Of a stretch of 11,430 bases of DNA, positions 1 to 6,662 are shown in pieces. The notes under the pieces are model-generated. The model saw only the letters and a list, made by a program, of their open reading frames with translations, ran no database searches and had not been told where the DNA came from. Position 1 is the first letter of the stretch, and each line of letters opens with the position of its first letter. Position numbers and translations under genes: made by a program. The stretch is taken from NCBI GenBank assembly GCA_036803025.1, contig DAIRVC010000081.1, positions 1 to 11,430 of the forward strand, read 5' to 3'. The DNA comes from DAIRVC01 sp036803025. GTDB taxonomy: Bacteria; Chloroflexota; Anaerolineae; Anaerolineales; E44-bin32.

Positions 1-2
1 GC

Positions 3-440
3 ATGGGCGATCAGCCGAGATCGCAGACTGGACGGAACGAGGCGGCCCCCGAGGACGCCGGCGATCGGCGCGGTGAACTTGTGTCTGTGCTGTGTGAGCT
101 GTACGCCCCGGGCCTGATCACGGCTACCGGGGGCAACCTGAGCGTCCGGGTCCCCGCAACCGAGGAGATCTGGATCACGCCGGCCGGGGACCACAAAGGC
201 GGCTTGCGCGCGGACCAGCTAGTCAGGATGCGCATCGACAGTCAGCAGCCCGAGCCGACCGCGCGGCGGGCATCCAGCGAGTGGCGCATGCACTGCGCGG
301 TCTACCAGGCGCGGTCGGAGGTCGAGGCGGTCATTCACGCACATGCTCCCCAGGCCACGATCCTGGCGCTCAATGGTCTGCCCTTCTTGCCGGGAGAGGC
401 GATCGCGTTCCTACGTGACCGGCGGAAGAGCCTGGGCTGA
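3..440 (+). pseudogene. Class II aldolase/adducin-type protein, C-terminally truncated
   Basis: The 145-residue product is the N-terminal two thirds of a class II aldolase of the L-fuculose-phosphate aldolase type, zinc enzymes that cleave or isomerise sugar phosphates. The motifs GLITATGGNLSVR (residues 37-49), ITPAGDHKGGL (58-68), the catalytic-type glutamate in ASSEWRMH (90-97, Glu93) and the zinc pair His112/His114 in VIHAHAPQAT are all present. Family members are usually about 200-230 residues and supply a third zinc histidine from a later NHG-like motif. Here the recognisable sequence ends at LNGLPFLP (123-130) and a short basic tail ending RRKSLG follows before TGA. The other forward frames in the 53 bases before the convergent gene do not restore the missing part. 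It is therefore probably a remnant, perhaps with an internal deletion that joined the domain to its own tail. The ATG is 2 bases from the window edge, so the true start could lie upstream. Confidence 0.72.
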
Positions 441-471
441 GCTCAGGTTGAGAGGATCATCGACCGGGCCG

Positions 472-491
472 CAGGAGGCGGCGGCCTCCTG
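472..491. terminator. Hairpin between convergent genes, weak terminator candidate
   Basis: CAGGAGGC (472-479) and GCCTCCTG (484-491) form an 8-bp perfect stem with a 4-base loop. It lies in the 52-base gap between the convergent aldolase remnant and the L,D-transpeptidase. No T-run follows on either strand, so intrinsic termination is uncertain. Confidence 0.3.
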
Positions 492-492
492 T

Positions 493-2145
493 TCACCTGC
501 GGATCTCAACGATCACGCCCTCTTCGGCCCACGAGTACATCCACTCCGCCGCCTCCAGGTCCAGGATGATGCAGCCATACGAGGCCGGTCGGCCGAGGAC
601 ATCCGCCCACAACCGCACGCCGTTCGAAAGCAGCGGCAGACCGTGGATGCCGTTCCAGAAGTCGGGCAGGGCTTCGTAAATCCCCAGGAAGTGCGGCATC
701 CACAGATCCCAGTTCGACCCGTACGCGTTGATGAAGTGCGACTGGACCTGAAACACGCCGGGCAGGGTAGCCGATCGCGCAATCCCGGTGCTGATGACCT
801 CGTCGCGCACGACCGTCCCGTCCTGGTAGGCCCACAGGTGCTGCTCGCTGATGCTGATGACGATGCGTTTGTTGGCGACGACCGGCAGCGGAAACATCAC
901 GTCCGGCGGCGGCAGCATAATCGTCTGTCCCGGCTGCACGCCCAGACCGCCGAGCTGGGGGTTCGCCTCGGCGATCTTCCAGCCGGGCATTCCCAGGCGG
1001 TAGCCCAGCCCTGTGAGCGTCTCACCGGCCCGAACGACGTACTCGGTCGGCCGCCGGCGAACGATGAGCTGCTCGACGCCTGCCCCCTCCAGCCCGGCTC
1101 TGACCGCCGACAGCGCCGCCTCCGGATCGAGGAAGCGGTCGTCTCCGAACGAACGACTGTACTCGTCGATCGAACCTCGCACGCGCGCGTCGTCGATGCT
1201 CAGCGCCAGGGTCCCCTGGTCGGTTTCGGGGAGAAGCCAGCCGGCGATCTGCTCGCGCGTTGGGTCCCAGGAGAACGATTCACCGGTGTAGGGGTCATAG
1301 ACCGGCAGTCTCAGGCCCGCCGTCAGGATTGAAGCGGCTTGTGCGGCCGCCGCCGAAACGTCGCTCACTTGAGGCTCCACCGGCGTCATGACCAGCGGGA
1401 CGACGGCGAACTCGAGGAGCGCAGCCGCCGGGTCGGCGGCGAGCAGATCCAGGGAAGCCTGGACGTCCAGCCGCTTTCCCGGAACGCCGGCCGCAGCGGT
1501 CACGCCGGTGGCGGCGATCTCCAGGAGGCCTTCAGCCGGCGCAACCGCCAGGCGGGAGGCCCAGGCCTCCAGGCCGCGTCGGGCCGCTGTCGCATCCAGC
1601 CTCACCAACGGCGGCAGTTCGACCGGCTGGCTGAAGGACGTCAGCAGGGAGCGGAGGTCGGCGGCCCAATCGCCGCTGCGCCCCAGTGTGTAGGCTCTGG
1701 CGGCGGTTGCTTGCGCATCGACGCTCAGGCCGAACTCCACCGGGGCGACGATCCAGGCGCGCGCCGGGTCACTGACGTCGGCGGCGACGACGCGGTATTC
1801 CCGGTTCCAGATACGATCGATCTCCTGAGCGGCATGCTCGGCCGTGCGCCCGGCCAGCGGAACGCCGCCCACGGAGACGCCGGGCAGGATCACACCGGCG
1901 GCGTGGACGTAGGCGAAGGCCGCCAGCGGCGCCGCTCCAAGTAGGGCCGCGATCAGCAGGAGCAACACCCCCGGCAGGCGACGAAACGGGCGAGCCTTTG
2001 GGCGCGGCGCTGCGGCTCGGACCGGCGCGGTCGAGCGTGCATGCAAGGGGGTCGGGGACGGGCGGGTGATGTCCATATTCGGTGCCGGCGGGAAGCCGCC
2101 CAATGCCATCCTCAGAGGCGATGCAGGAATCTTGCCAAACGGCAC
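493..2145 (-). CDS. Membrane-anchored LysM / L,D-transpeptidase (YkuD) protein
   Basis: This 550-residue protein likely makes 3-3 peptidoglycan cross-links or attaches proteins to the wall outside the membrane. After a basic, proline-rich cytoplasmic tail there is one membrane segment (about 58-80, rich in Leu/Ala). A long region (about 88-365) resembling VanW-associated peptidoglycan-binding repeats follows. Then comes a LysM domain (368-414, starting YVVRAGETLTGLGYRLGMP) and a YkuD catalytic domain (426-550). The catalytic region shows His501 in GIHGLPL and Cys525 in RPASYGCIILD. The usual SHGC motif reads SYGC here, a variant I associate with Chloroflexi. The first start is a GTG at 2145; no good ribosome binding site is visible there or at the in-frame ATGs at 2109 and 2076. 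The ATG at 2076 would leave a shorter tail before the membrane segment and is a fair alternative. It lies 37 bases downstream of the methyltransferase gene on the same strand. Confidence 0.9.
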   Translation of the reverse strand: MPFGKIPASPLRMALGGFPPAPNMDITRPSPTPLHARSTAPVRAAAPRPKARPFRRLPGVLLLLIAALLGAAPLAAFAYVHAAGVILPGVSVGGVPLAGRTAEHAAQEIDRIWNREYRVVAADVSDPARAWIVAPVEFGLSVDAQATAARAYTLGRSGDWAADLRSLLTSFSQPVELPPLVRLDATAARRGLEAWASRLAVAPAEGLLEIAATGVTAAAGVPGKRLDVQASLDLLAADPAAALLEFAVVPLVMTPVEPQVSDVSAAAAQAASILTAGLRLPVYDPYTGESFSWDPTREQIAGWLLPETDQGTLALSIDDARVRGSIDEYSRSFGDDRFLDPEAALSAVRAGLEGAGVEQLIVRRRPTEYVVRAGETLTGLGYRLGMPGWKIAEANPQLGGLGVQPGQTIMLPPPDVMFPLPVVANKRIVISISEQHLWAYQDGTVVRDEVISTGIARSATLPGVFQVQSHFINAYGSNWDLWMPHFLGIYEALPDFWNGIHGLPLLSNGVRLWADVLGRPASYGCIILDLEAAEWMYSWAEEGVIVEIRR

Positions 2146-2182
2146 TCGGGCCGCCGCGGTGCGTCCTTCGGCCTCCGGCAGT

Positions 2183-2986
2183 TCACGCGGCCTTCTGCTG
2201 AAAGACCATGTTCATCCGAAAAGTGGCGCCAATCCAGGCGCTGATCGGCCGGAGCGGGAGCCGACGCGCCAGCCGTGCGAACCCGCCTTGGCCGTGCTCG
2301 ATGTAGAAATCCATCAGCGACTGGTGATTCCCGAACACGCTCTCACCCAGCCGGCGGTGCCGCCGGTTCGTGAGGTAGACCACGTCCTCGCGGCAGAATT
2401 CACAGTAGCGCTCCAGCATGCTGGCCTTGTAGGGGACCAGCTCGGGCAAGGCCACCGCGCGCAGGAACAGCCAGAAGCGGATCCATTGCCTTGGGCACGC
2501 GGGCCAGACCCAATTCAGCAAGGGGATGTGGATGTGCGGCTCCTGGGGCAGGTACCATTTGCTGGGGAAGAAGTGCATCGAGATGCCACCCGGTTTCAAA
2601 AATCCGGTGGACCTCGCGAAGCACGAGCTCTGTGTCGTGGGCGTGCTCCAGGACGGAAGTGCTGAAGACGAGATCGAATCGGCCATCCTCGTACGGCAGC
2701 CGGTAGGGGGACTGGGCGATCAAGGCAAAGCGGGAGAGACCGGTCTCCCGGCCTTCTTCCCATACGGGCTCGATGTCACATCCGTGGCATCGTACCCTTC
2801 GGACACTAGGGAATCGACCATGCCTCCCCGGCCGCAGCCGAGGTCGAGGATGCAGCTGCCCGCCGGGAGTCCGAATCGCTCGCGGATCGCCCCTGCAATG
2901 AGGACCCGGTCCCGGTCGCGGATATCGGCGTGTCTGCGTATCCGCTCCTGCTGCCTGTCCTGCACACTCAGGCGGTACATCTGCAT
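2183..2986 (-). pseudogene. Class I SAM-dependent methyltransferase, two compensating frameshifts
   Basis: The reading starts at ATG 2986, with GAAGG seven bases upstream, and opens with the methyltransferase fold. Motif I is ILDLGCGRGG (residues 46-55), the SAM-binding loop. After GYDAT near 2782 the frame is lost by one missing base. The neighbouring frame continues with CDIEPVWEEGRETG, then PYEDGRFDLVFSTSVLEHAH, a typical Methyltransf_11 core. A second slip lies in the A5 run at 2598-2602 (plus strand). Removing one base there restores RILKPGG and then the C-terminal part, which ends FQQKAA before TGA at 2183. The two indels cancel: 804 bases equal 268 codons, giving about 267 residues. 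Substrate is not evident; such enzymes often modify lipids, quinones or surface sugars. The indels could be real decay or base-calling errors, since the second is in a homopolymer and the first within a short G run. Confidence 0.8.
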
Positions 2987-3116
2987 GACTGAACCTTCAC
3001 GGCCTACTGCAAGGCGCTGGGTGTGGATACACGGCCCGCTGGCGCACGCCGGACGCGTTCTCGCACCGCGCGCCGACGAGTCAGGCGCGCCGCGGCCAGC
3101 CTCCCCAGGGTCGGGG

Positions 3117-3125
3117 ATGATAGCA
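3117..3125 (-). promoter_or_regulatory. Candidate extended -10 promoter for the methyltransferase gene
   Basis: On the minus strand TGC precedes TATCAT, giving an extended -10 element with 5 of 6 consensus bases in an otherwise very GC-rich gap. No good -35 box is present. It would give a leader of about 125 bases to the ATG at 2986. The rest of the 2987-3228 gap shows no further gene or RNA that I can support. Confidence 0.3.
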
Positions 3126-3228
3126 TGTCGCTGCATTCCCGGCCCAGGCCCCGCCTCGCCGCGTGTCGATGCGGATCCTCGGGGCGCGCCTGGCGACGGC
3201 TGCCCGCGACGACTCCAACGCCTTCCGA

Positions 3229-3513
3229 TCAGTATGTCTTGATTTCGGCCGCCTCGACAATGCGTGCCTTCGGATCGGACATCACTTGTCCTTGGACCCG
3301 GGACCACACGCCGCGCATCGCCGCCAAGAGGGCCTCGGCCTGGGCCTGCGTCTCGAATTCCAGGTCGATCATGACGTAATGGGGGTCATCGACCGGGCGC
3401 AGTATCTGGTAGCGGCGAACGCCCAGCTTCTGCCGCCCAACCGGATCGCTGTCGAAGGCTCTCTTCCAACCGTCGTAGTCGGGAACAGGGTGCTCGATCC
3501 GCAGGATGTACAT
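3229..3513 (-). CDS. Small ferredoxin-fold (dimeric alpha-beta barrel, ABM-like) protein
   Basis: This 94-residue protein begins MYILRIEHPVPDYDGWKRAF and reads as a single beta-alpha-beta ferredoxin-like unit. The antibiotic-biosynthesis-monooxygenase/EthD-type families show similar features: a start strand MYILRIEH, the helix DYDGWKRAFDSD, the strands GVRRYQILRPVDD and HYVMIDLEFET, and an alanine-rich helix AQAEALLAAMRGVW. Such proteins dimerise and range from monooxygenases to proteins without known activity; no catalytic residues can be assigned, so no reaction is claimed. The start is secure: AGGAGG lies at 3518-3523, four bases before ATG. It stands alone, 156 bases downstream of the rhodanese gene and about 240 bases upstream of the methyltransferase, all on the minus strand. 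Confidence 0.75.
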   Translation of the reverse strand: MYILRIEHPVPDYDGWKRAFDSDPVGRQKLGVRRYQILRPVDDPHYVMIDLEFETQAQAEALLAAMRGVWSRVQGQVMSDPKARIVEAAEIKTY

Positions 3514-3669
3514 GTTGCCTCCTACTCTGACGAAGCGTGGCGCGGCGCTGACGGTGCGCCTCGCCCTTCTTTCTTCGGAAGACGCGTATGTTATCCAGCA
3601 GAGTCCCCCGGTACAGCCCGGACGGGACCTGGTGGGGACACCTGCCTGAGGCGCAAGTCGACGGGACGG

Positions 3670-4107
3670 CTAAGGTTCGATCGGGTGCCCGGCCCCGGCC
3701 CAGGCGGCAAAGCCGCCCAGGATGGGGGTGACGTTCTCGAAGCCAGCCTGGCGCAGGATCAGCGCCGCACGGGCGCTGGATTCCTCGGCCGGTCAAGTGC
3801 AGTAGGTGATGATCCAGGTCGAGGGATCGATCTGCGGCGGGTCGGATTCGATCTCGGCCAGAGGGATCGACAGGGCGTTCGGGACATGTCCGGCCGCGTA
3901 CGCCTCGGCGTCGCGCACGTCGATGAAGACCGCCTGGGCAGAGTCGAATGCGGTGCGGGCGTCGGTCAGGCTTACCCGCGGGATCTCTGCAACGGTCGCC
4001 GGAATTGGGGGCTCATCCGCCTTCGGCCAGGCCAGGATCGCGGCACTGACAATGAGCAGGAGGCCCGCTGCGGCAATCAGGATCTGTCCGGTCGTCAGTC
4101 TTCGCAT
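3670..4107 (-). CDS. Membrane-anchored rhodanese-like protein with in-frame TGA (possible selenoprotein)
   Basis: Read from ATG 4107, the frame encodes 145 residues if the TGA at 3793-3795 is decoded. GAGGGTGG lies upstream of that ATG with a suitable spacing; an in-frame TTG at 4131 is less likely. A single membrane segment (about 8-27) anchors an extracytoplasmic rhodanese domain. Family landmarks are FIDVRDAEAYAAGHVPNALS (61-80), the active-site strand WIITYC with Cys103, and, after the TGA, PAEESSARAALILRQAGFEN followed by LGGFAAW near the end. Rhodanese domains carry sulfane sulfur on the catalytic cysteine. This subgroup usually has a CxCP-type loop, so the TGA (codon 105) stands where a second cysteine is expected. 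The natural end is TAG at 3670. Without recoding the product would be 104 residues and lack the last part of the fold. Either it is a selenoprotein or a Cys codon has become a stop. Confidence 0.75.
3755..3785 (-). promoter_or_regulatory. SECIS-like hairpin just after the in-frame TGA
   Basis: On the minus strand, seven bases after TGA, AGGA (3785-3782) can pair with TCCT (3758-3755). Above it CAGCGCC (3778-3772) pairs perfectly with GGCGCTG (3766-3760). The apical loop is CGTGC. A small internal loop (ATC against A) separates the two stems. The loop begins 22 bases after the TGA and has G as its second base. Both agree with the general shape of bacterial SECIS elements: an upper stem shortly after UGA and a G among the first loop bases. 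GC-rich coding DNA forms such hairpins by chance, so this is supportive only. Confidence 0.35.
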
Positions 4108-4130
4108 CGCCACCCTCAACTTGGATTTCA

Positions 4131-4136
4131 ATTATC
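4131..4136 (-). promoter_or_regulatory. Candidate -10 box for the rhodanese-like gene
   Basis: GATAAT (minus strand) lies 24 bases before ATG 4107 in a short AT-rich island (about 4121-4150), which stands out in this GC-rich window. No convincing -35 was found at normal spacing. Confidence 0.28.
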
Positions 4137-4197
4137 CGAATTAGACCACAATGCGGCGCTGCCGAGAAGACCCAGCCGACTGCGGCGTCGGCGAAGC

Positions 4198-4236
4198 GGG
4201 CGAAAACGACAAGGCCGCAGCCGGAGGCTGCGGCCT
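4198..4236 (-). terminator. Intrinsic terminator of the DegV gene
   Basis: Just after the DegV stop codon, an 11-bp perfect stem (4212-4222 with 4226-4236, core GGCCGCAGCC) closes a 3-base loop. On the minus strand it is followed by a T-rich stretch containing TTTT (about 4211-4198). This is the best terminator in the window and separates DegV from the rhodanese gene. Confidence 0.75.
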
Positions 4237-4254
4237 GATCAAGGGGAGGCGAGG

Positions 4255-5142
4255 TTAGCCAGCTTCGACGGGGAAGTAGCACACGCCGGCAGTGCCGGGC
4301 CCGGTATGCACCGCCAGCGCCGGCGAGAGTTCAGCCACCAGGCTCTCGATGCAGGTCAGGCGCTCTTCGACATAGGCCTTGATCTTCTCGACCTCTTCGC
4401 GCGCGCCGGCGTGTACGTAGGCGATCTTGATCTTGCCCATCCGTCCCACGGCCGACTCGATGGCTTCGGCCATGAGCTGGTAGGCGCGGTTGCGGCTGCG
4501 GGCCATCCCGAGCGGCACGATGACCCCGTCCTCCATGCCGATCAAGGGTTTGATGTTGAGCAGGCTCCCGATCAGGCGCTTGGCCTTGCCGATGCGTCCG
4601 CCCATGTACAGGTAGCGCAAGGTATCCGCCGTCTGGATCATGCGTGTGACCGGGATCATCCGCCTGACGGTGGCCGCCACCTGCGCCAGCGAAGCGCCCG
4701 TGAGCGCGCTGCGTGCCGCTTCAATGACCATCCAGCCGTGGCACATGGAAACGTTGCGAGTGTCGATGACTTCGATCTGCACGCCCGGGATCTCCTCCTG
4801 GGCGATGGACTGCGCCGCCTTGGCCGCCTGGTAGGCGCCGCTGCCCACCGAGGTCATGTGAATACTGACGATCTCCCGCACGCCCGAGGCCTCGGACAGT
4901 TCCTTGTAGACCGTCAGGTAGTCGCCCGGCCCGGGGCTGGCCGTTGTCGGAAGTTCCTTGGCCGTCGGAAGCCAGGCCAGGAAATCGTCGCGCTGGATGG
5001 TGACCAGGTCGCGCAGGACCTCTCGGCCGCGGTGGATGTAGTACGCCACCGGGTGGATGTGCAGGCTCCTGAGCAGGGTCTCGGGGATGCTGGCACAACT
5101 GTCGCTGACGACGGCGACGTTCGTCAATGCTTCTTCCCTCAT
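4255..5142 (-). CDS. DegV family fatty-acid-binding protein
   Basis: This 295-residue protein belongs to the DegV/FakB family, whose members bind a fatty acid and can present it to a fatty acid kinase for phosphorylation and use in membrane lipids. Visible landmarks are VVSDSCASIP (11-20), the TTASP loop (66-70), IHMTSVGSGAYQAA (94-107), DTRNVSMCHG (127-136), RYLYMGGRIGKAKRLIG (176-192), then LLNIKPL, and a C-terminal HTGPGTAG (279-286). Length and order are full for the family. The ATG at 5142 is preceded by a hairpin and not by a ribosome binding site. The in-frame TTG at 5127 has AGGGA a few bases upstream and gives MTNVAVVSDS, which fits the usual family start better. A partner kinase is not in the window. 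It is divergently transcribed from the HAD phosphatase and has its own terminator. Confidence 0.92.
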   Translation of the reverse strand: MREEALTNVAVVSDSCASIPETLLRSLHIHPVAYYIHRGREVLRDLVTIQRDDFLAWLPTAKELPTTASPGPGDYLTVYKELSEASGVREIVSIHMTSVGSGAYQAAKAAQSIAQEEIPGVQIEVIDTRNVSMCHGWMVIEAARSALTGASLAQVAATVRRMIPVTRMIQTADTLRYLYMGGRIGKAKRLIGSLLNIKPLIGMEDGVIVPLGMARSRNRAYQLMAEAIESAVGRMGKIKIAYVHAGAREEVEKIKAYVEERLTCIESLVAELSPALAVHTGPGTAGVCYFPVEAG

Positions 5143-5178
5143 CGGCGGGATCGAGCCCGCCCATCCGGCATGCGCGTG

Positions 5179-5184
5179 ATTATA
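5179..5184 (-). promoter_or_regulatory. Candidate -10 box of the DegV gene
   Basis: A perfect TATAAT on the minus strand lies 36 bases before ATG 5142 in the divergent gap. The matching -35 region is weak (CTGCCC-like). It is the only perfect -10 hexamer I found in the intergenic regions. Confidence 0.45.
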
Positions 5185-5278
5185 GGCCCATTCCGCCGAG
5201 GCGGGCAGCAGACTGATTGTCACGCTGCTGCGTGCGGGCACACAGCCCCTCGCACCCGGTCGGTGAGACCCGGTTGTG

Positions 5279-5287
5279 TGGTATGGT
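5279..5287 (+). promoter_or_regulatory. Candidate extended -10 for the HAD phosphatase gene
   Basis: TGG followed by TATGGT forms an extended -10-like element 24 bases before ATG 5312. No -35 match is visible. It lies in the 169-base divergent gap shared with DegV. Confidence 0.25.
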
Positions 5288-5311
5288 AAGGACCGTTCGG
5301 GGGATCGGAAC

Positions 5312-6076
5312 ATGGCAGACGTGAAGAACTACCTCATCGACATGGACGGGGTGCTGGTCAGCGGCGCTCGCCTGATCCCGGGGGCTGACCGATTCATCGA
5401 ACGTCTCAAGGCGCGCGCGGCCGAGTACCTCGTCTTGACCAATAACCCGATCTACACGCCCGGAGATCTGTCGCACCGCTTGCGTAGTGTAGGGCTGGAT
5501 ATTCCGCCCGGAAGGATCTTCACCTCCGCCATCGCCATGGCGCGTTTCCTGCATTCGCAGCGGCCTGACGGCCGGGCGTTTGTGATCGGGGAGAGCGGGC
5601 TGACGGACGCGATCCACGGGGTCGGTTACGTCATCACCGACCGCGCCCCGGACTATGTGGTCCTGGGCGAAACGCTGAGCTACGACCTGAACCTGATCAC
5701 ACAGGCGGTGCGCCTGATTTCCGGCGGGGCGCGCTTCGTCGCCACCAACCCGGACCCCTCCGGACCGTCCGAGGACGGCCCGGTCCCGGCCTGCGGAGCC
5801 ATGGCGGCTCTCATCGAGCGAGCCACCGGCGTCTCGCCGTTCTTCGTCGGTAAGCCGAATCCCTTGATGATGCGCTCCGCGCTCAACCACCTCGGCCTGC
5901 ATTCTGAGCGGACCGTCGTGGTCGGCGACCGGATGGATACCGACATCGTCTCCGGCGTGGAGACCGGGTTGGAGACCATTCTGGTCTTGACCGGTGTGAC
6001 CCGGCGAGAGGACGTCGCCCGCTATCCTTACCAGCCGACGCTGATACTGGACTCGGTGGATGACATTGCCCTGTGA
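5312..6076 (+). CDS. HAD superfamily subfamily IIA hydrolase (NagD-like phosphatase)
   Basis: The 254-residue product is a complete HAD-IIA phosphatase, a cytoplasmic Mg-dependent enzyme group that removes phosphate from nucleotides or sugar phosphates (NagD and p-nitrophenylphosphatase relatives). Motif I is YLIDMDGVLVSG with nucleophile Asp10 and acid/base Asp12. Motif II is VLTNN (41-45). A large C2-type cap follows, then motif III Lys181 in FVGKPNPLMM and motif IV VGDRMDTDI (204-212), which holds the metal-binding aspartates. The end GLETILVLTGVTRREDV is typical of the family. The ATG at 5312 is chosen because family members start a few residues before motif I; it is preceded by a GGGGATCGGAA stretch. 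The exact substrate cannot be read from sequence. The lipoprotein gene begins 37 bases after it on the same strand and may be co-transcribed. Confidence 0.93.
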   Translation: MADVKNYLIDMDGVLVSGARLIPGADRFIERLKARAAEYLVLTNNPIYTPGDLSHRLRSVGLDIPPGRIFTSAIAMARFLHSQRPDGRAFVIGESGLTDAIHGVGYVITDRAPDYVVLGETLSYDLNLITQAVRLISGGARFVATNPDPSGPSEDGPVPACGAMAALIERATGVSPFFVGKPNPLMMRSALNHLGLHSERTVVVGDRMDTDIVSGVETGLETILVLTGVTRREDVARYPYQPTLILDSVDDIAL

Positions 6077-6113
6077 AGGGCGCAGCTCTTCGATGGCGGC
6101 GTAGGAGGTGAGG

Positions 6114-6638
6114 ATGGGCAGGGCAGGCGCGTATGCCTGGCTGTTGACTCTCGCCCTGCTGGTGGCCTGCGGATCCGCGTCCGATGAGGCGGCCCCGGAT
6201 CCGGGCACGGCGGGGATCTCGGGGCAGATCTGGCTTGACGTGTGCGAGCCGACAGCCGACGACCCGCTCCCGGCCGGCTGCATCCTTGGCCCTCAGGGCA
6301 CGGCGGTCGGCAATGGCATCGCCGATCCCCTCGACCCGGTCCTCTGGTCGGCCTGGCTGGTCCTCTGGCGGGGCGCGTGCCCGGGCGAGATCGCGTTCCT
6401 GGCGCGCGCCTCGGAGCAGGACGGTGAGTACGAGTTCACAGGCCTACCGGGAGGGGTCTACTGCCTGTTCATCGACCAGACCGTGGGCGACAACGTACGT
6501 GTGTTGGGGCCCGGGACGTGGACACTCCCCGCCGGGTATGGGACGGGGCCGGTGATGCTGCAGATCGAACTCGAGCCTGGCGAAGTATTGCGCGGGCTCA
6601 ACTTCGCCTACGATCCGAGCGAGGCGGCCGCGCCGTAG
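6114..6638 (+). CDS. Secreted lipoprotein with SdrD B-like/prealbumin-like domain
   Basis: The 174-residue product has a short lipoprotein signal peptide, MGRAGAYAWLLTLALLVAC, with lipobox LVAC and lipidated Cys19. A linker rich in Asp, Ala and Pro follows, then one beta-rich domain starting GISGQIWLDVC. The segment DGEYEFTGLPGGVYCLFID (103-121) is the hallmark of SdrD B-like or carboxypeptidase-regulatory-like immunoglobulin-type folds, and LGPGTWTLP with a closing LRGLNFAYDP completes it. Four further cysteines (44, 56, 89, 117) suggest two disulfides outside the cell. Its role is unknown; it is likely a surface-attached structural or binding protein. The start is ATG 6114, five bases after AGGAGG at 6103-6108; the in-frame GTG at 6108 overlaps that site and is unlikely. 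Confidence 0.85.
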   Translation: MGRAGAYAWLLTLALLVACGSASDEAAPDPGTAGISGQIWLDVCEPTADDPLPAGCILGPQGTAVGNGIADPLDPVLWSAWLVLWRGACPGEIAFLARASEQDGEYEFTGLPGGVYCLFIDQTVGDNVRVLGPGTWTLPAGYGTGPVMLQIELEPGEVLRGLNFAYDPSEAAAP

Positions 6639-6662
6639 GCTCCTAAGCGCGCCATCCGCGAC

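Noticed and set aside
438..492. Readthrough of the aldolase stop into AQVERIIDRAAGGG
   Set aside because: The extension does not supply the missing zinc histidine motif and soon enters antisense of the L,D-transpeptidase gene, so it does not rescue the protein.
343..1332. A 329-codon plus-strand open frame opposite the L,D-transpeptidase
   Set aside because: It runs antisense to well-defined LysM and YkuD domains and its translation has no recognisable domain.
3703..3717. GGCGGC-AAA-GCCGCC hairpin in the rhodanese 3' end
   Set aside because: It lies inside codons for GGFAA and has no T-run; it is explained by coding sequence and is too far from the TGA for a bacterial SECIS.
3793..3795. Reassignment of TGA to Trp or Cys across this genome
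   Set aside because: TGA ends several intact genes here at expected lengths (L,D-transpeptidase, HAD phosphatase, ptsI, membrane protein), so a global code change is not supported.
3163..5289. A 708-codon open frame on the plus strand across the rhodanese and DegV region
   Set aside because: It is antisense to clear protein families (ABM-like, rhodanese, DegV) and has a low-complexity Arg/Gly/Asp-rich translation typical of GC-rich shadow frames.
5180..6283. A 367-codon minus-strand open frame opposite the HAD phosphatase
   Set aside because: The plus strand carries all HAD motifs; the opposite frame is a composition effect.
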